Made by a program: the position numbers and the translations under genes | From: a virus | DNA: 49,187 nt | Reading direction: 5' to 3' (one strand) | IMG/VR virus record: IMGVR_UViG_3300030107_005768 | Coordinates: 2,385-51,571 of that record | The notes under the pieces: model-generated | The model's database searches: none | What the model was told of the DNA's origin: nothing | What the model saw: the letters and a program-made list of their open reading frames with translations, nothing else | Shown here: positions 1 through 9,162 of the stretch, one piece after another | How positions within the stretch are numbered: position 1 is the stretch's first letter | Layout: every line of letters starts with the position of its first letter

Positions 1-1046
1 CCACCCAAGTTGGCATTGTAATGTGCGTACTGAGGATCAAGAGAAGTCCAGTTAGCTAAACTTTGGTTAGTTCCAATACGCTTACCCCAGAAGAATGAGT
101 TCATCCATTCTCTCTGCCACATTGCTCCCAACTGGCGGTTACGCTCAGCAAGAGTAACATCCCCGAACTTAGCAAAGTAAGGGTTGTTGGCAGTAAGCTT
201 AGCAAACCATTCTTTGTAGAACTCATCCACACAAAGAGTGTAACGAGAAGTCTGAGTCCAGAACGGAACCACGCGATTCGGGTTCAGAGCAGGACGATTG
301 TTACACCAGCTCTCGTAATCGCTTACGTTGTTGGCTCCAATAACAGCAACACCCGCTTCGATATTGCCGTCAGATGTGCTGTCGCCATTGCTTACAGCTT
401 TGACTGCAACGTCCGTGAAAACAGGAGTACCAGCACCATCAACAGCAGCAGCAATAATCTCGAATTGAGTGCGTGTTGCTGCACCTGCAGAACTACGTCC
501 AAACGTGTGAAGCGTACCTCCGGGAACAAACCAGCTTGCATTCGGATCAAGGCTGTAACGGTTGTGCAACCTTAGAATCCTAGTAGCCCCGACAAGCTGA
601 GCGTCAGAAAGAGGATAAGTAGCGTTCCCGTTTGTAGCATTGTTGTTACCATAAAAAGTTGTCTGGTAACTCTGAACTATCGCCCAGTAGTCATCATTAA
701 TGATGCTCTTTTGAGAGGCCAAGATAAACGGCTCCATAATGGAGTCAGTACCTTGAATCTTTTTCTGGTTGATCAGTGCTCCCACGGGACGCGCAGAAGA
801 CATAAGCCAGTCGTATAAACCGTATGTCTTGGTTCCGCAGGCCTTTAGCTCCATATTAGTGGTCATCAAGGACTGCATGTCCCGATACTCACCAGCACTT
901 CCAGATTTAAAAATATCTAAAAGCCCGCTTGGAGTGGCATATGCTATGTTAGAACGAGTAATCGTTCCACATGAGTCGTAGTTGTTGGAGATAGCCGTAG
1001 AGCATCTGCTCCCATGATCCCCAAACAGTTGGTCTTGTGTAGGCAT
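1..1046 (-). CDS. Major capsid protein, N-terminal 348 codons (continues at the other end of the window)
   Basis: This gene starts at the ATG at 1046-1044, with a strong Shine-Dalgarno site (AGGAGG) just upstream, and runs off the left edge still open. If the ends are joined, the same frame continues at 49187 and stops at 49121-49123, giving 370 residues. The size, the abundance-type ribosome binding site and the place directly after portal and scaffold genes fit a major capsid protein. The C-terminal third has an aromatic-rich stretch (ERNRQLGAMWQREWMNSFFW) that I associate with capsid proteins of marine phages, although I cannot name the family. The capsid role is an inference from synteny plus this resemblance. 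Confidence 0.75.
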   Translation of the reverse strand, partial: MPTQDQLFGDHGSRCSTAISNNYDSCGTITRSNIAYATPSGLLDIFKSGSAGEYRDMQSLMTTNMELKACGTKTYGLYDWLMSSARPVGALINQKKIQGTDSIMEPFILASQKSIINDDYWAIVQSYQTTFYGNNNATNGNATYPLSDAQLVGATRILRLHNRYSLDPNASWFVPGGTLHTFGRSSAGAATRTQFEIIAAAVDGAGTPVFTDVAVKAVSNGDSTSDGNIEAGVAVIGANNVSDYESWCNNRPALNPNRVVPFWTQTSRYTLCVDEFYKEWFAKLTANNPYFAKFGDVTLAERNRQLGAMWQREWMNSFFWGKRIGTNQSLANWTSLDPQYAHYNANLG

Positions 1047-1079
1047 AATATATTCCTCCTAAAAGGTGGGAGGATTTTA

Positions 1080-2609
1080 TTAACCCCAAAGCATTTCCGC
1101 CAATTCTTTTTCTGGAGTTTTTATTTGGTCTGTTCCTGTGGTCAAATTTGGCGATGCTGCAGAGGCAGCATTAGACGACGGAGAGTTTGGTTTATTAGGA
1201 TTTTTTGTAGAATTGTTTTGCTTAGCTCGCGTCTTTTTCCCCGCAACAGGAGCCCCATATCTTTCCAGCATTTTCCTTGATTGCTCTATTTCAGAGTTAA
1301 CAGCGGATGTTAATTCCTTAATAAGCTCTGCTTTAGCAAGATTTGCATCTATAGTCCAATGCCTTGATTTTTCTGAAGCAGACATTCTTTTATATTCTGC
1401 ATTAGTCGCAAAACTCCTGCCCTCCCAAGATTGGCTTTCCCTTGGTAAGGACTTAACATAGTTCTCCTTACCTTCAACAAACTGTTTAATTGCTGAATGA
1501 TTTTCGTTTTTAGAGTTTGCAGCAAACAACCCACCGTCTCCTTGGTTTTGCTCTAGCTCGTAAACCATTGTGCTTAGTGTGTCAGCAGCCTGAGATACTT
1601 TATCAAAAATCAGAGGGTCGAACTTCTCTGCTTCTTCTAAACCCTTCTCAGACATTACTTTCTCCATTTCAGGACTGATAGCTTTAACCATTTCCTGAAC
1701 AGCTTCGTTGGCTTTTTCTTTAGCTTTAGGCCCGGATTCTGTCCTTTTAGATATTTTGTTCTCTAGCTCATCAATTCTTTCTTGGTATTTTCTTTCCATT
1801 TCACCAAGAACGTCAGACATCTCAACTTTCTTTTCAGCTTTCTTGAAATCTGACTTAGAATATTTCGGCTCGTTTTGGCTGTAAAAAGATTCATGCTCTT
1901 CCGATTCAGGGTCAAACTCCTCCCCGGGATTCTCTTCAAGCCACTGCCTTTGGTACTCTTTAGATTTCTCTACGAAATTTTTAAATCCCTCTTTAGCTCC
2001 TTTATATTTATTAGGGTTAGATTTTTCCATTTCACTGAAGATTTCGTAAGTTGCCTTATCGTCTTCATCTAACCCAATGTCTTCAGGAGCGGGAACTTCG
2101 TCAACAGAAGAATCTTTATTGCTCTGCTTTAAAGCCTCTGCTGCCGCTTGTCCTGCTAACTTAGCCATATCTTCATAAGAGGGAGCTGGCTCGCTCTTCC
2201 TTAGACGCTTTTTAGGCTTGTCTTCGCTTACTTCTTCTTCTTGCTCTTCAACTTGTTCTGTCTCTTGATCCTCATTCTGATCTTCTGCTGGTTCTGTTTC
2301 TTCAGGGGTATTATTTTCAGCTTCTTTTTCAGCCTTGGTTTCCATCCCCATCATCTTCCTTAGCTCTAAAAGGTTGTCATCAACCTCAGACTTAGGCTCA
2401 CTCTCTTCGACAGACTGCTCTTCCTGTTCTTTATCTGGAGATTCTTTTTCTCCTGTGTACTCTACAATATCAGGAGACTTAAACTCCACATGCTTAACAT
2501 TAGGGTCGTTTCTCTGAGCGCCTGATATTTCTTTTTCTGTGTCCATTGCTCCTTCAACTTCAATACCTTGATTGAGTTCCAATACTGGTTTGTCTGGTAA
2601 TCCTGCCAT
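1080..2609 (-). CDS. Scaffold-like head assembly protein
   Basis: This 509-residue protein is very acidic in its first 130 residues (long runs of Glu and Gln) and is followed by charged, helical, coiled-coil-like sequence up to about residue 320. The C-terminus is Ala/Ser/Pro-rich. Acidic, helical proteins encoded between portal and capsid genes are usually scaffolds, which bind the inner capsid face during procapsid assembly and then leave. It lies 34 bases upstream of the capsid gene in the same direction. Its ATG shares one base with the stop of the preceding gene (TAATG), so the two are probably translationally coupled. I see no protease motif. It could instead be an internal head protein. 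Confidence 0.6.
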   Translation of the reverse strand: MAGLPDKPVLELNQGIEVEGAMDTEKEISGAQRNDPNVKHVEFKSPDIVEYTGEKESPDKEQEEQSVEESEPKSEVDDNLLELRKMMGMETKAEKEAENNTPEETEPAEDQNEDQETEQVEEQEEEVSEDKPKKRLRKSEPAPSYEDMAKLAGQAAAEALKQSNKDSSVDEVPAPEDIGLDEDDKATYEIFSEMEKSNPNKYKGAKEGFKNFVEKSKEYQRQWLEENPGEEFDPESEEHESFYSQNEPKYSKSDFKKAEKKVEMSDVLGEMERKYQERIDELENKISKRTESGPKAKEKANEAVQEMVKAISPEMEKVMSEKGLEEAEKFDPLIFDKVSQAADTLSTMVYELEQNQGDGGLFAANSKNENHSAIKQFVEGKENYVKSLPRESQSWEGRSFATNAEYKRMSASEKSRHWTIDANLAKAELIKELTSAVNSEIEQSRKMLERYGAPVAGKKTRAKQNNSTKNPNKPNSPSSNAASAASPNLTTGTDQIKTPEKELAEMLWG

Positions 2610-2908
2610 TATTCTAAGTTAGGGTCTATTTCGAAACTAAGTTTGTATAGTTCCTTTTCTGGTTTGGAGTATTCATTAAGTATTTTAATGAAAGTTATTA
2701 GCTCGGAGGCACTAGATATATGCTGATTAGCCTCCCATTCTCTACTCTCTAAACGATTTAAACTAGCCTCTTTCCCACCTATAGCTTGGTGGAAGGCTAT
2801 TTCGTTCATTACATATTTCTTAAAGTCTTTGGCTCTGCTATCCCCGAGCCATTCTTTTACCTGAACTACCTCTTGGTCAGTTGTCGTGTTCTTTACGTAG
2901 TTAATCAA
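2609..2908 (-). CDS. Hypothetical protein of the head gene cluster
   Basis: This 99-residue protein is not recognised. It is mixed-charge and probably helical. It starts with a TTG codon that overlaps the portal stop (TTGA, 4 bases), and its own stop overlaps the scaffold start, so it is locked into the portal-scaffold-capsid operon. A head-assembly or small virion role is inferred from position only. Confidence 0.7.
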   Translation of the reverse strand: MINYVKNTTTDQEVVQVKEWLGDSRAKDFKKYVMNEIAFHQAIGGKEASLNRLESREWEANQHISSASELITFIKILNEYSKPEKELYKLSFEIDPNLE

Positions 2909-5259
2909 ATCGTATCTAATACTTGTGGCGTTGGCGGTTGGGGTTGTGGCTGTGGAGTACCACTGACCCTCTGCGCTAACTGTTCTATAATCTCTGCCTG
3001 CCTTAACAACTGATTGGCGTTGGCCTGTGATTGACCAGCAATTTGCTGAGTTATTCCGCCAACATCCTGAAGGACTTGCTGTCGTATAGCTTCACTAGAC
3101 TGAGCTAGTTGCTCTGCTACTTGTTGCTGTATCCCTTGAGCTGCTTGCTGGAACTGAGCCATAAGCTGCTCTTGCATTCCAGCTACCTGACCCTCATCGC
3201 CTGCTTGTTCAGCCGCCTGAAGTTCTTCTGCAGATTTAGCCATCTTAAGTCTGAAGTCCCGAGGAACTCCAGCTAGTTCAAATATCTGGTTAAGCAAACC
3301 AACTGCCTGCTCAGGGCCTACTACTTGAGCAACTAAAGGATTGCTCATTGCAGCCCCAAACAACTGAGACATAACATTAGCACTAGAAGGATTATTGATC
3401 CTATCCATTCCATCACGGACAGAAGAAAAGGACTCTAATGATATAGCAGTCTTATCTGTTATTTCCACAACAGGCTTCGATGTTATCCCTTCATCAGCGT
3501 CCTCAACAGTGAACCCTAGTCGCTCAAGCTTTTCTCTAGGAACAGGGGTCTGTAACTGAGCATAAAACTGAGATTCTCCGTAAGCCATCAGTCCATCATA
3601 TATCTGCTTTTTCCAAGCGTATACAGCCCTGTCTACAGCGGAACTTGTGAACTGCAATCTGTTGCTCGTGTAACTAGCAATACTTCTGACCTCTTCAGCG
3701 GTCTGCTCGTGAGACGCAGCTGCTCCAACCTCTTGGGCAGATAAAACAAGAACGCGCTCTAATATATCAAGTATAGACCTTACCCCAGTTATTACATCTG
3801 AGGTGTTCTGCTGCGGGAATTTAAACGAAGTAAAAGCTTTCTCTGGATCATGCTGACCTATTCTTGCTTTCCTTGATGAATACCCAACAAAATTCAGGGT
3901 GCTGTGCATGTTCTGACCAGCATCATTAATCTCCTCAACAGTTTCAGCCCCAACCTGATCTTCATCAACAAAGGTTAAGTTAGTTAGGTTCTGCTTAATG
4001 CTTAGTAGATATTGGGTTAACAAGTTTCCTACATGATCTTGGAAAGGAAGTATCTCTAATGATAGAGACGGATTAACTGTTTGCAGCTCGTTGCTATCGT
4101 ATCCGTAGTAAATAGACGGACAATAAGGCAGTGGCTCTGCGTATATGATTGTATCGTCCTGAGCTATGCAAAACCTAAACCAAACATCGTGGTCGTAATC
4201 AAACAGACCCATTTCTTTAGGGTTAAGCTTTTCAAAGTACTCAGTAACAAGAACGGAATAATCATCATACTCGCTAGTGTAATACTGTACGTCTTTCTCC
4301 CTGTCCAAAAGCAAAGCCCCGGATTCCTTTTGCAAAAACTTTACCACACCAGAGTAACCAGAGTTAATATACATCCCGAAGTTTGCGTTTGATGTAAGCC
4401 AGTCTATACTCCCTGTGGCTATCTTGTCTTTGTTGTAATATAAATCGTTATTACTTATGTCTCCGTATCTTTGGATAGTCCAATAGCCACTAAACTTACA
4501 GCCAGAATCAGAGTTAAAAGAACTGGGCCTATGCGATATATCCCAAAAGGTTCTTGCAGGGTGCGGCATATGGTATCGTATGCCCTCCTTAGTGTATGTT
4601 TCCTTCTCTGATCCGTCAGAATCTCTAACTAATTGCTTTTCGCTGTGCCAAGATTCTTTTGGAAACTGAAAGCAGTAGCCGTAATGAAGCATCTGGAAGA
4701 TACTTTGAGAAAGCGTGCTTGAGTAATCGTATTGTTGTGAAATTATTTGAACCCTGTCGGTAACAACCTCTCCCTTTATCCTGTTAACTTGAGTGCTTTT
4801 ATGCGGCTCGTACTTAAAAAGAGGGACTAGATTCCGATCATTAAATATTCTGGCCCACCTGATAGTCACATAGGCCTTAACCAATGGAACAAAGATGTTG
4901 TAGAACCTAGGAAGGTTAAGGGCTTTTGTTGTCTCACCCTTGGCAGACACATGATCTTCTATAAGGTGAGATACTCCCCAAGACTCCAAGGCATCGGCAA
5001 CCGAATCATCGTCTGCCTCCTTGCTCATTAGGCTATGAAGTAAGGTGGGGGAGATCTGCCTAAGCGGAGCGTTCCACGCCAAGTCTAAAGCATAGTACAG
5101 CTTGTGATCTCTTAAGCTACGAGAAACCCCTTCTTGGATCCTGTTTTGGATCCTGTTAACTAGCTTCTCTACCTTGTCGGACTTAACCTCCGCACTAAAA
5201 GCAGACTTTAGGGATTCCTGAGAATACCCGTGATCTTTTAAAATATCTAAATCTATCAT
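2905..5259 (-). CDS. Portal protein
   Basis: The 784-residue product has the length of podovirus-type portals and sits in the expected place upstream of scaffold and capsid. The portal forms the dodecameric ring through which DNA enters and leaves the head. The middle is mixed alpha/beta with many aromatic residues. The last 150 residues are Gln/Ala-rich and strongly helical, ending in a Pro/Gln tail (PQPQPQPPTPQ) like the extended C-terminal barrel of some portals. The ATG overlaps the stop of the preceding gene (ATGA). The call rests on size, position and general composition rather than a diagnostic motif. Confidence 0.75.
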   Translation of the reverse strand: MIDLDILKDHGYSQESLKSAFSAEVKSDKVEKLVNRIQNRIQEGVSRSLRDHKLYYALDLAWNAPLRQISPTLLHSLMSKEADDDSVADALESWGVSHLIEDHVSAKGETTKALNLPRFYNIFVPLVKAYVTIRWARIFNDRNLVPLFKYEPHKSTQVNRIKGEVVTDRVQIISQQYDYSSTLSQSIFQMLHYGYCFQFPKESWHSEKQLVRDSDGSEKETYTKEGIRYHMPHPARTFWDISHRPSSFNSDSGCKFSGYWTIQRYGDISNNDLYYNKDKIATGSIDWLTSNANFGMYINSGYSGVVKFLQKESGALLLDREKDVQYYTSEYDDYSVLVTEYFEKLNPKEMGLFDYDHDVWFRFCIAQDDTIIYAEPLPYCPSIYYGYDSNELQTVNPSLSLEILPFQDHVGNLLTQYLLSIKQNLTNLTFVDEDQVGAETVEEINDAGQNMHSTLNFVGYSSRKARIGQHDPEKAFTSFKFPQQNTSDVITGVRSILDILERVLVLSAQEVGAAASHEQTAEEVRSIASYTSNRLQFTSSAVDRAVYAWKKQIYDGLMAYGESQFYAQLQTPVPREKLERLGFTVEDADEGITSKPVVEITDKTAISLESFSSVRDGMDRINNPSSANVMSQLFGAAMSNPLVAQVVGPEQAVGLLNQIFELAGVPRDFRLKMAKSAEELQAAEQAGDEGQVAGMQEQLMAQFQQAAQGIQQQVAEQLAQSSEAIRQQVLQDVGGITQQIAGQSQANANQLLRQAEIIEQLAQRVSGTPQPQPQPPTPQVLDTI

Positions 5260-5540
5260 ATTAAAACTGGCTTTCCTTTTTTTTCTGCCCTGTCAACCGC
5301 TTCCTTTAATCTATTATATCTCTCCTTCAAAGAGCTTTGGCCATACAACTTTAGAAACATTTTAACAGGAACTCCTTCTTGAACTTCTCCTGTAGGGCCA
5401 TTGTACTGACCAAAAACAACAGTACCCTTCTCTAAGTCAAAGTCTGGCTTCAGTCTTTTGACGTGTATAGAGAAGGAATACCTTCCTTGCTTGTCTTTAT
5501 TAACAATAACTTTAATGTTATCTTCGGGCGCTTCCCTCAT
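5256..5540 (-). CDS. Hypothetical protein upstream of the portal
   Basis: This 94-residue basic protein is rich in beta-type sequence in its first half (KVIVNKDKQGRYSFSIHVKR) and helical at the end. Its stop overlaps the portal start by 4 bases, and an AGGACG ribosome binding site precedes the ATG. No family is recognised. Position suggests a role in head assembly. Confidence 0.65.
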   Translation of the reverse strand: MREAPEDNIKVIVNKDKQGRYSFSIHVKRLKPDFDLEKGTVVFGQYNGPTGEVQEGVPVKMFLKLYGQSSLKERYNRLKEAVDRAEKKGKPVLI

Positions 5541-5571
5541 TCGTCCTGAGTGAGATCTATTTGGCCTGCTA

Positions 5572-6114
5572 TCATTTTTTCTTTTTTAAAGGTCTAGTTA
5601 TTTTTTTCTGCGTAGCTAGTTTTTTAGCCCTGTAGAACTCAGGCCCCTTAGTCTCAGTTTTTTTCTTGGCGGCTTTAGAACCAACACGGCTCTTTATAGC
5701 CTTAACACCTTTACTGGCAACGCCCCCACCAATGCCAGTAACAGCTTTCTTAGCCCCAGTCTTAAGCCCCGTAACAGCTTTCTTAGCACCACTCTTAACC
5801 CCCTCAGCAATTTTTTTAACAGCCTTCCTGTTTTGTTTCTGCTTCTTTGTTGGGTTGTCTCCAAGCGTAACGCCCAAGCTGAATCTTTTTATTTTAGTCT
5901 CTATTCTTTTCTTATCCTCTCTAAGAAGATCCATCTTGTCGTTAAGAGCTTTAATCTTTTTATCTCTTCTTGCCCTGTCCACTGCAGAAGCTTCTCTTTT
6001 TGCAGCAGATTTTCGGGCATCAGAAATTTGGGATTTACGTTCTGAAATTTCTTTATCAGCTTTAGCTTTTAAAGCCTTAAGTCTTTCAAACCCGCCTAGT
6101 CTTTTATGAGCCAT
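5572..6114 (-). CDS. Lysine-rich basic protein, possibly DNA-binding
   Basis: This 180-residue protein is extremely basic. Residues 1-80 look like a charged coiled coil. Residues 105-140 contain a near-repeat, SGAKKAVTG / TGAKKAVTG, resembling the Lys/Ala repeats of histone H1-like proteins. It ends in poly-lysine. It could bind packaged DNA or be a minor head protein. No catalytic motif is visible. It is the first gene of this block, divergent from the terminase gene 100 bases away. Confidence 0.6.
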   Translation of the reverse strand: MAHKRLGGFERLKALKAKADKEISERKSQISDARKSAAKREASAVDRARRDKKIKALNDKMDLLREDKKRIETKIKRFSLGVTLGDNPTKKQKQNRKAVKKIAEGVKSGAKKAVTGLKTGAKKAVTGIGGGVASKGVKAIKSRVGSKAAKKKTETKGPEFYRAKKLATQKKITRPLKKKK

Positions 6115-6189
6115 AATATTTTAGTTCTCCGCAAAGCCACTATGTGTATCATTTGTCCCATGTCCAGTCTAGTCTTGGAATAAAAAAAA

Positions 6190-6210
6190 CGCGACACTAA
6201 TATCGCGGAG
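6190..6210 (+). promoter_or_regulatory. Hairpin abutting the terminase ribosome binding site
   Basis: CGCGA (6190-6194) pairs with TCGCG (6203-6207) across an 8-base loop. The last stem base is also the first base of the GGAG Shine-Dalgarno site, four bases before the terminase ATG. The hairpin could tune terminase translation. Confidence 0.35.
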
Positions 6211-6213
6211 CTT

Positions 6214-7680
6214 ATGAGCGAACAAGACGGCGGTATATGGATGCCGCGGCTAAGCCCTAAACAGTACGAAATCTTTAACTGCTACGAACGATACGTTCTG
6301 GTTTCAGGCCCTCGATACTCAGCTAAAACTTGGGGGGTTCTTCAAAGATTAATGAGACACGCATGGGAAACTCCCTTTGCCAGAATCGGCGTATTCACCA
6401 ATACGCTTAAAAACGCTAAGGTTGGAGTGTGGGACTTACTGTACCAGAAAATTGTACCAGAATGGACAGAGCAGCTAGAGGGCTGTGAACTAGAAACCCC
6501 CATGAAAATGGACGGAGCAACCAGAATGGAGCACTTTAGGGTGACCAACATGCACGGCGGGGTATCTGAGTTTCAGTTGCACTCGCTTAAAATCGAGGAC
6601 GAAATAGCCCAAAAGGTTAAAGGAACCGTGTTTTCCTGTATATTTGTATCCGAGCTAACAAACTTCAAAGAAGATTACGTTTTCCGATTCCCGAAAGGTC
6701 AGCTTCGTATGCCCGGAGTTCCTTACGACAGCCATATGTGGATAGCTGACACTAATCCGTGCGAGGATGAGGGTCAGGATTTTTGGGCTTATAAAATATG
6801 GTACGAAGAGGCGCAAAGAGATGATCACCCAAGCCCTCAATACCAAAAAAATCTGCACCTAATCGAAACAAAAGTAGCCGATAACACGTTCCTTGACCCT
6901 AGGGAGTTTGAGGATCTTAAAGCTACCTTCGCCCATGACCCAGATCTGTACGCTTCTTATGTAGATGGCAAGTGGGTCGAAACATCAAAGGATTCTTTCT
7001 TCACCGGAGTGTTTAACTCAAGGCATGTAGGAGGGAATAGTGAAGGTAAGTTTGAGAACTGGGATGTTTTGTTGCCCCAAGAAGACACCGATGTGCTGTA
7101 TACAGGTTGGGATTTAGGAGATAAAAACCATGCTGCAGTAATCGTGGAAAAGGTTATGACATCAACAGGGCCTGCGTTTAACTTGCTTGATGAGCTTGTA
7201 ATAATAGGGGAAGAGGTGTCGATTGAGGATTTTACCATAGCTTTTCAGGAAATGATGCGCGAATGGGAGGAGGTAAACGGCAAAAGATACCAGTGGATTC
7301 ACTGGTCTGACGCCAGCGCGGTGGATAGATTCAGGTCGGCTGCTGGAACTTGGGATGCAATGATAGTGTCTCAAGTTACAGGAGGAGAGATACAGCTCAG
7401 CCCGTGCCCCAAATTCGCTGAATCCGTCAGGTTGAGGGTTATGCTTACAAAGCAGCTGCTTACCGAAGGAAAACTAACAATAAGCGTAAAAGCAGAGGGG
7501 ATGATAGACTCGCTAAAAGGCGGGCTTAAAAAAACTAAAGGGAAAAGCAAGAGAACATACGTTAGGAACAACAAACACAAGCACGTATGGGACGCAGCAA
7601 CATACTGCATATTGGGAGAAATGTTCCACGATATTCAAATCGGAGGTGAAAGCCCATCAGCTAAGCTTCTCAGAATTTAA
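6214..7680 (+). CDS. terL: Terminase large subunit
   Basis: This 488-residue DNA-packaging motor combines an N-terminal ATPase with a C-terminal RNase H-like nuclease. The Walker A motif is SGPRYSAKT (31-39), and the Walker B-like strand CIFVSE ends in the catalytic Glu147. The nuclease acidic residues are visible as GWDLGD (Asp300), HWSDAS (Asp366) and HVWDAA (Asp460). Length is typical. It acts at the portal, translocating and cutting genomic DNA. Unusually, it lies on the strand opposite to the portal and capsid genes, and its 3' end overlaps the convergent small gene by 4 bases. The small subunit is not clearly identified; the genes at 9.2-10.1 kb are candidates. Confidence 0.93.
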   Translation: MSEQDGGIWMPRLSPKQYEIFNCYERYVLVSGPRYSAKTWGVLQRLMRHAWETPFARIGVFTNTLKNAKVGVWDLLYQKIVPEWTEQLEGCELETPMKMDGATRMEHFRVTNMHGGVSEFQLHSLKIEDEIAQKVKGTVFSCIFVSELTNFKEDYVFRFPKGQLRMPGVPYDSHMWIADTNPCEDEGQDFWAYKIWYEEAQRDDHPSPQYQKNLHLIETKVADNTFLDPREFEDLKATFAHDPDLYASYVDGKWVETSKDSFFTGVFNSRHVGGNSEGKFENWDVLLPQEDTDVLYTGWDLGDKNHAAVIVEKVMTSTGPAFNLLDELVIIGEEVSIEDFTIAFQEMMREWEEVNGKRYQWIHWSDASAVDRFRSAAGTWDAMIVSQVTGGEIQLSPCPKFAESVRLRVMLTKQLLTEGKLTISVKAEGMIDSLKGGLKKTKGKSKRTYVRNNKHKHVWDAATYCILGEMFHDIQIGGESPSAKLLRI

Positions 7681-7943
7681 GCGGCATGAAACTCACCGCC
7701 ACCTTCGCCATCTTCATCATCAAACTCTGAAGGATCTCCAGAGCCCTCGCTAAGCATATCAATCAAAACGGTTTTGGCGTACTCTGCCATACCCGCCGCA
7801 GTCAAAGCTCCACCATAAAACCTAAGACTAATGTATTCTTTTTCTTCTAGTTCACCGTTAGAAAGAACAACAAGTGCGTGTCCGAAATGTTCAGAAAGTA
7901 TGCTTGAAACTTTCCCCGCCATCTCTTTCTGGATCTCGGTCAT
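7677..7943 (-). CDS. Small protein with acidic tail, unknown function
   Basis: This 88-residue protein has a compact N-terminal part (residues 1-65) followed by an Asp/Glu/Gly-rich tail. It is convergent with terL, overlapping it by 4 bases, and follows the lysozyme gene after 3 bases. No family is recognised. Confidence 0.65.
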   Translation of the reverse strand: MTEIQKEMAGKVSSILSEHFGHALVVLSNGELEEKEYISLRFYGGALTAAGMAEYAKTVLIDMLSEGSGDPSEFDDEDGEGGGEFHAA

Positions 7944-7946
7944 GTA

Positions 7947-8585
7947 TTACCTTGTCTTTCTTATCCTAAAGTAAGATTGCCCATCACTTCCCCTTACAAC
8001 TCCCTCCCCAGTAGGAGCGGCCTTAACCTTTGGGGGGCTTTTCTTTTTCATATAGTTAACAGATTTGAACGCGGCTGCGTTTCTTTCCATTCGCGGAGCC
8101 ACCCCAGTACCCTCCTGTTTCGAAGTTCTGTACTCGGCATTGTTCAAGTATTCTTCAGCAGCGGCCCTGAAATCACCGCTGTTCATCAACCTCAAAGTTT
8201 TAGGACTACCTGACAGATCTCCCCTAAAAAAACCATCCACAACAGCATTCTGAGCTGATTTAGGCAGGTTATCAAAGTTCTTAACCTTCCTTCTCGCTAG
8301 GTTAATTTTAGATTTAATGTCATAATCAAACAATTTCTGCATCTGGGAATTGCTTAAAGGCATGCCACCAGACAAAATTACATTATAATTGTTGCCCACG
8401 ACCCTCTTCAACACAGGGTCGTTCTTTGTAACGAGATGACCAACTCCTATTGTCAGGTTTCCTTTGTGGTCTTTGTACGCATATCCGGGCCTTCCTTTCT
8501 TGCCCTTCCCTTCACTGCGAACAATATAGTCATACAGCGATTGAGCCTGCCCGGGCCTTGATCTTTTAATACTTGGATCTGCCAT
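7947..8585 (-). CDS. T4-type lysozyme-like endolysin (GH24 family)
   Basis: The 212-residue product carries the catalytic triad of phage lysozymes: Glu25 in YIVRSEG, Asp39 in YKDHKG and Thr45 in TIGVGHL, with the D-x5-T spacing of T4 lysozyme and a longer Glu-Asp loop. The protein should cleave the peptidoglycan glycan backbone. Residues 50-170 contain the expected helical lobe. The last 40 residues (KKKSPPKVKAAPTGEG onward) are a basic extension that may bind the cell wall. There is no signal peptide. No holin gene is evident beside it. A virion-associated role cannot be excluded because it lies among late genes. Confidence 0.85.
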   Translation of the reverse strand: MADPSIKRSRPGQAQSLYDYIVRSEGKGKKGRPGYAYKDHKGNLTIGVGHLVTKNDPVLKRVVGNNYNVILSGGMPLSNSQMQKLFDYDIKSKINLARRKVKNFDNLPKSAQNAVVDGFFRGDLSGSPKTLRLMNSGDFRAAAEEYLNNAEYRTSKQEGTGVAPRMERNAAAFKSVNYMKKKSPPKVKAAPTGEGVVRGSDGQSYFRIRKTR

Positions 8586-8591
8586 AGTAGT

Positions 8592-8882
8592 TTACCATTT
8601 AACTTTGTGGCTCCAGTACCTAGCAGAAAGCTTGGAAGGACTAGAATCCTGCGCGTTATGACGCGCATAATAAGATTTCTTTCGAGCCTTGTCTTTTGCG
8701 CTCGTAGGGTTTTTACCTGCACCCCTAACTCCTTGCTGCCCGAAACGAATAGTTTTTATTTTGTCACCTTGTTTAGCGACAACAACATGAGATTTTGTTG
8801 GGTGACTAGGGGTTCTTTTAGGTTTGTTGTAACCACTTACCCCCGCTTTAACCAACCTAGAATCTTTCTTTTTAGCCGCCAT
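8592..8882 (-). CDS. Small basic phage protein, unknown function
   Basis: This 96-residue Lys/Arg/Ser-rich protein has a conserved-looking core (IRFGQQGVRGAGKNPTSAKD, then RKKSYYARH). I have an impression of similar small basic proteins in marine phages but cannot name the family. The ATG shares one base with the upstream stop (TAATG). It lies 6 bases before the lysozyme gene. Confidence 0.7.
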   Translation of the reverse strand: MAAKKKDSRLVKAGVSGYNKPKRTPSHPTKSHVVVAKQGDKIKTIRFGQQGVRGAGKNPTSAKDKARKKSYYARHNAQDSSPSKLSARYWSHKVKW

Positions 8883-9049
8883 TACTTACCCACTTTCTTC
8901 ATAGCCATCTTATGGGACTCAGTAAATGTCTTACCCTCTGACATCAACTTCCTCATAGTGGACATATGCTTCTTTGTGTGGTGGACAGAGTGTCTCTTAA
9001 GAGTGTCCTCTTGCCTCTTTGTAAGAGCTTTCTTTTTTTTAATAGCCAT
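8882..9049 (-). CDS. 55-residue basic protein typical of marine phages
   Basis: This short gene reads MAIKKKKALTKRQEDTLKRH, followed by a His/Lys-rich segment and the end FTESHKMAMKKVGK. Proteins of this pattern (TKRQ...HTKKHM...GKTFT.AH..AM) recur in marine phages, by recollection and unverified. Its stop overlaps the next start by one base, and its start overlaps the preceding small gene by 11 bases. Function is unknown. Confidence 0.6.
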   Translation of the reverse strand: MAIKKKKALTKRQEDTLKRHSVHHTKKHMSTMRKLMSEGKTFTESHKMAMKKVGK

Positions 9050-9158
9050 AGCTACTTTTTTTCTTTGAAGGCTTTTTCTTCTTAGTTGAAGACTTCTTTA
9101 CTGTTCCAGCTTTTTTCTTAGAGGAACCCATCTTGTATCCTTTTCCGTATCCCGGCAT
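9039..9158 (-). CDS. 39-residue Lys/Ser/Gly-rich peptide
   Basis: The reading frame begins MPGYGKGYKMGSSKKKAGTV and ends in a Lys/Ser run. The MPGYGK start resembles small basic proteins seen in marine phages. It is tightly packed between neighbouring minus-strand genes. Function is unknown, and expression is inferred from the packing. Confidence 0.45.
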   Translation of the reverse strand: MPGYGKGYKMGSSKKKAGTVKKSSTKKKKPSKKKSSYGY

Positions 9159-9162
9159 TGTA

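Noticed and set aside
4081-4392. 103-codon plus-strand frame
   Set aside because: Antisense shadow of the portal gene.
5666-6109. 147-codon plus-strand frame opposite the Lys-rich protein
   Set aside because: It is a hydrophobic shadow produced by Lys codons read in reverse (Phe/Leu/Ser-rich).
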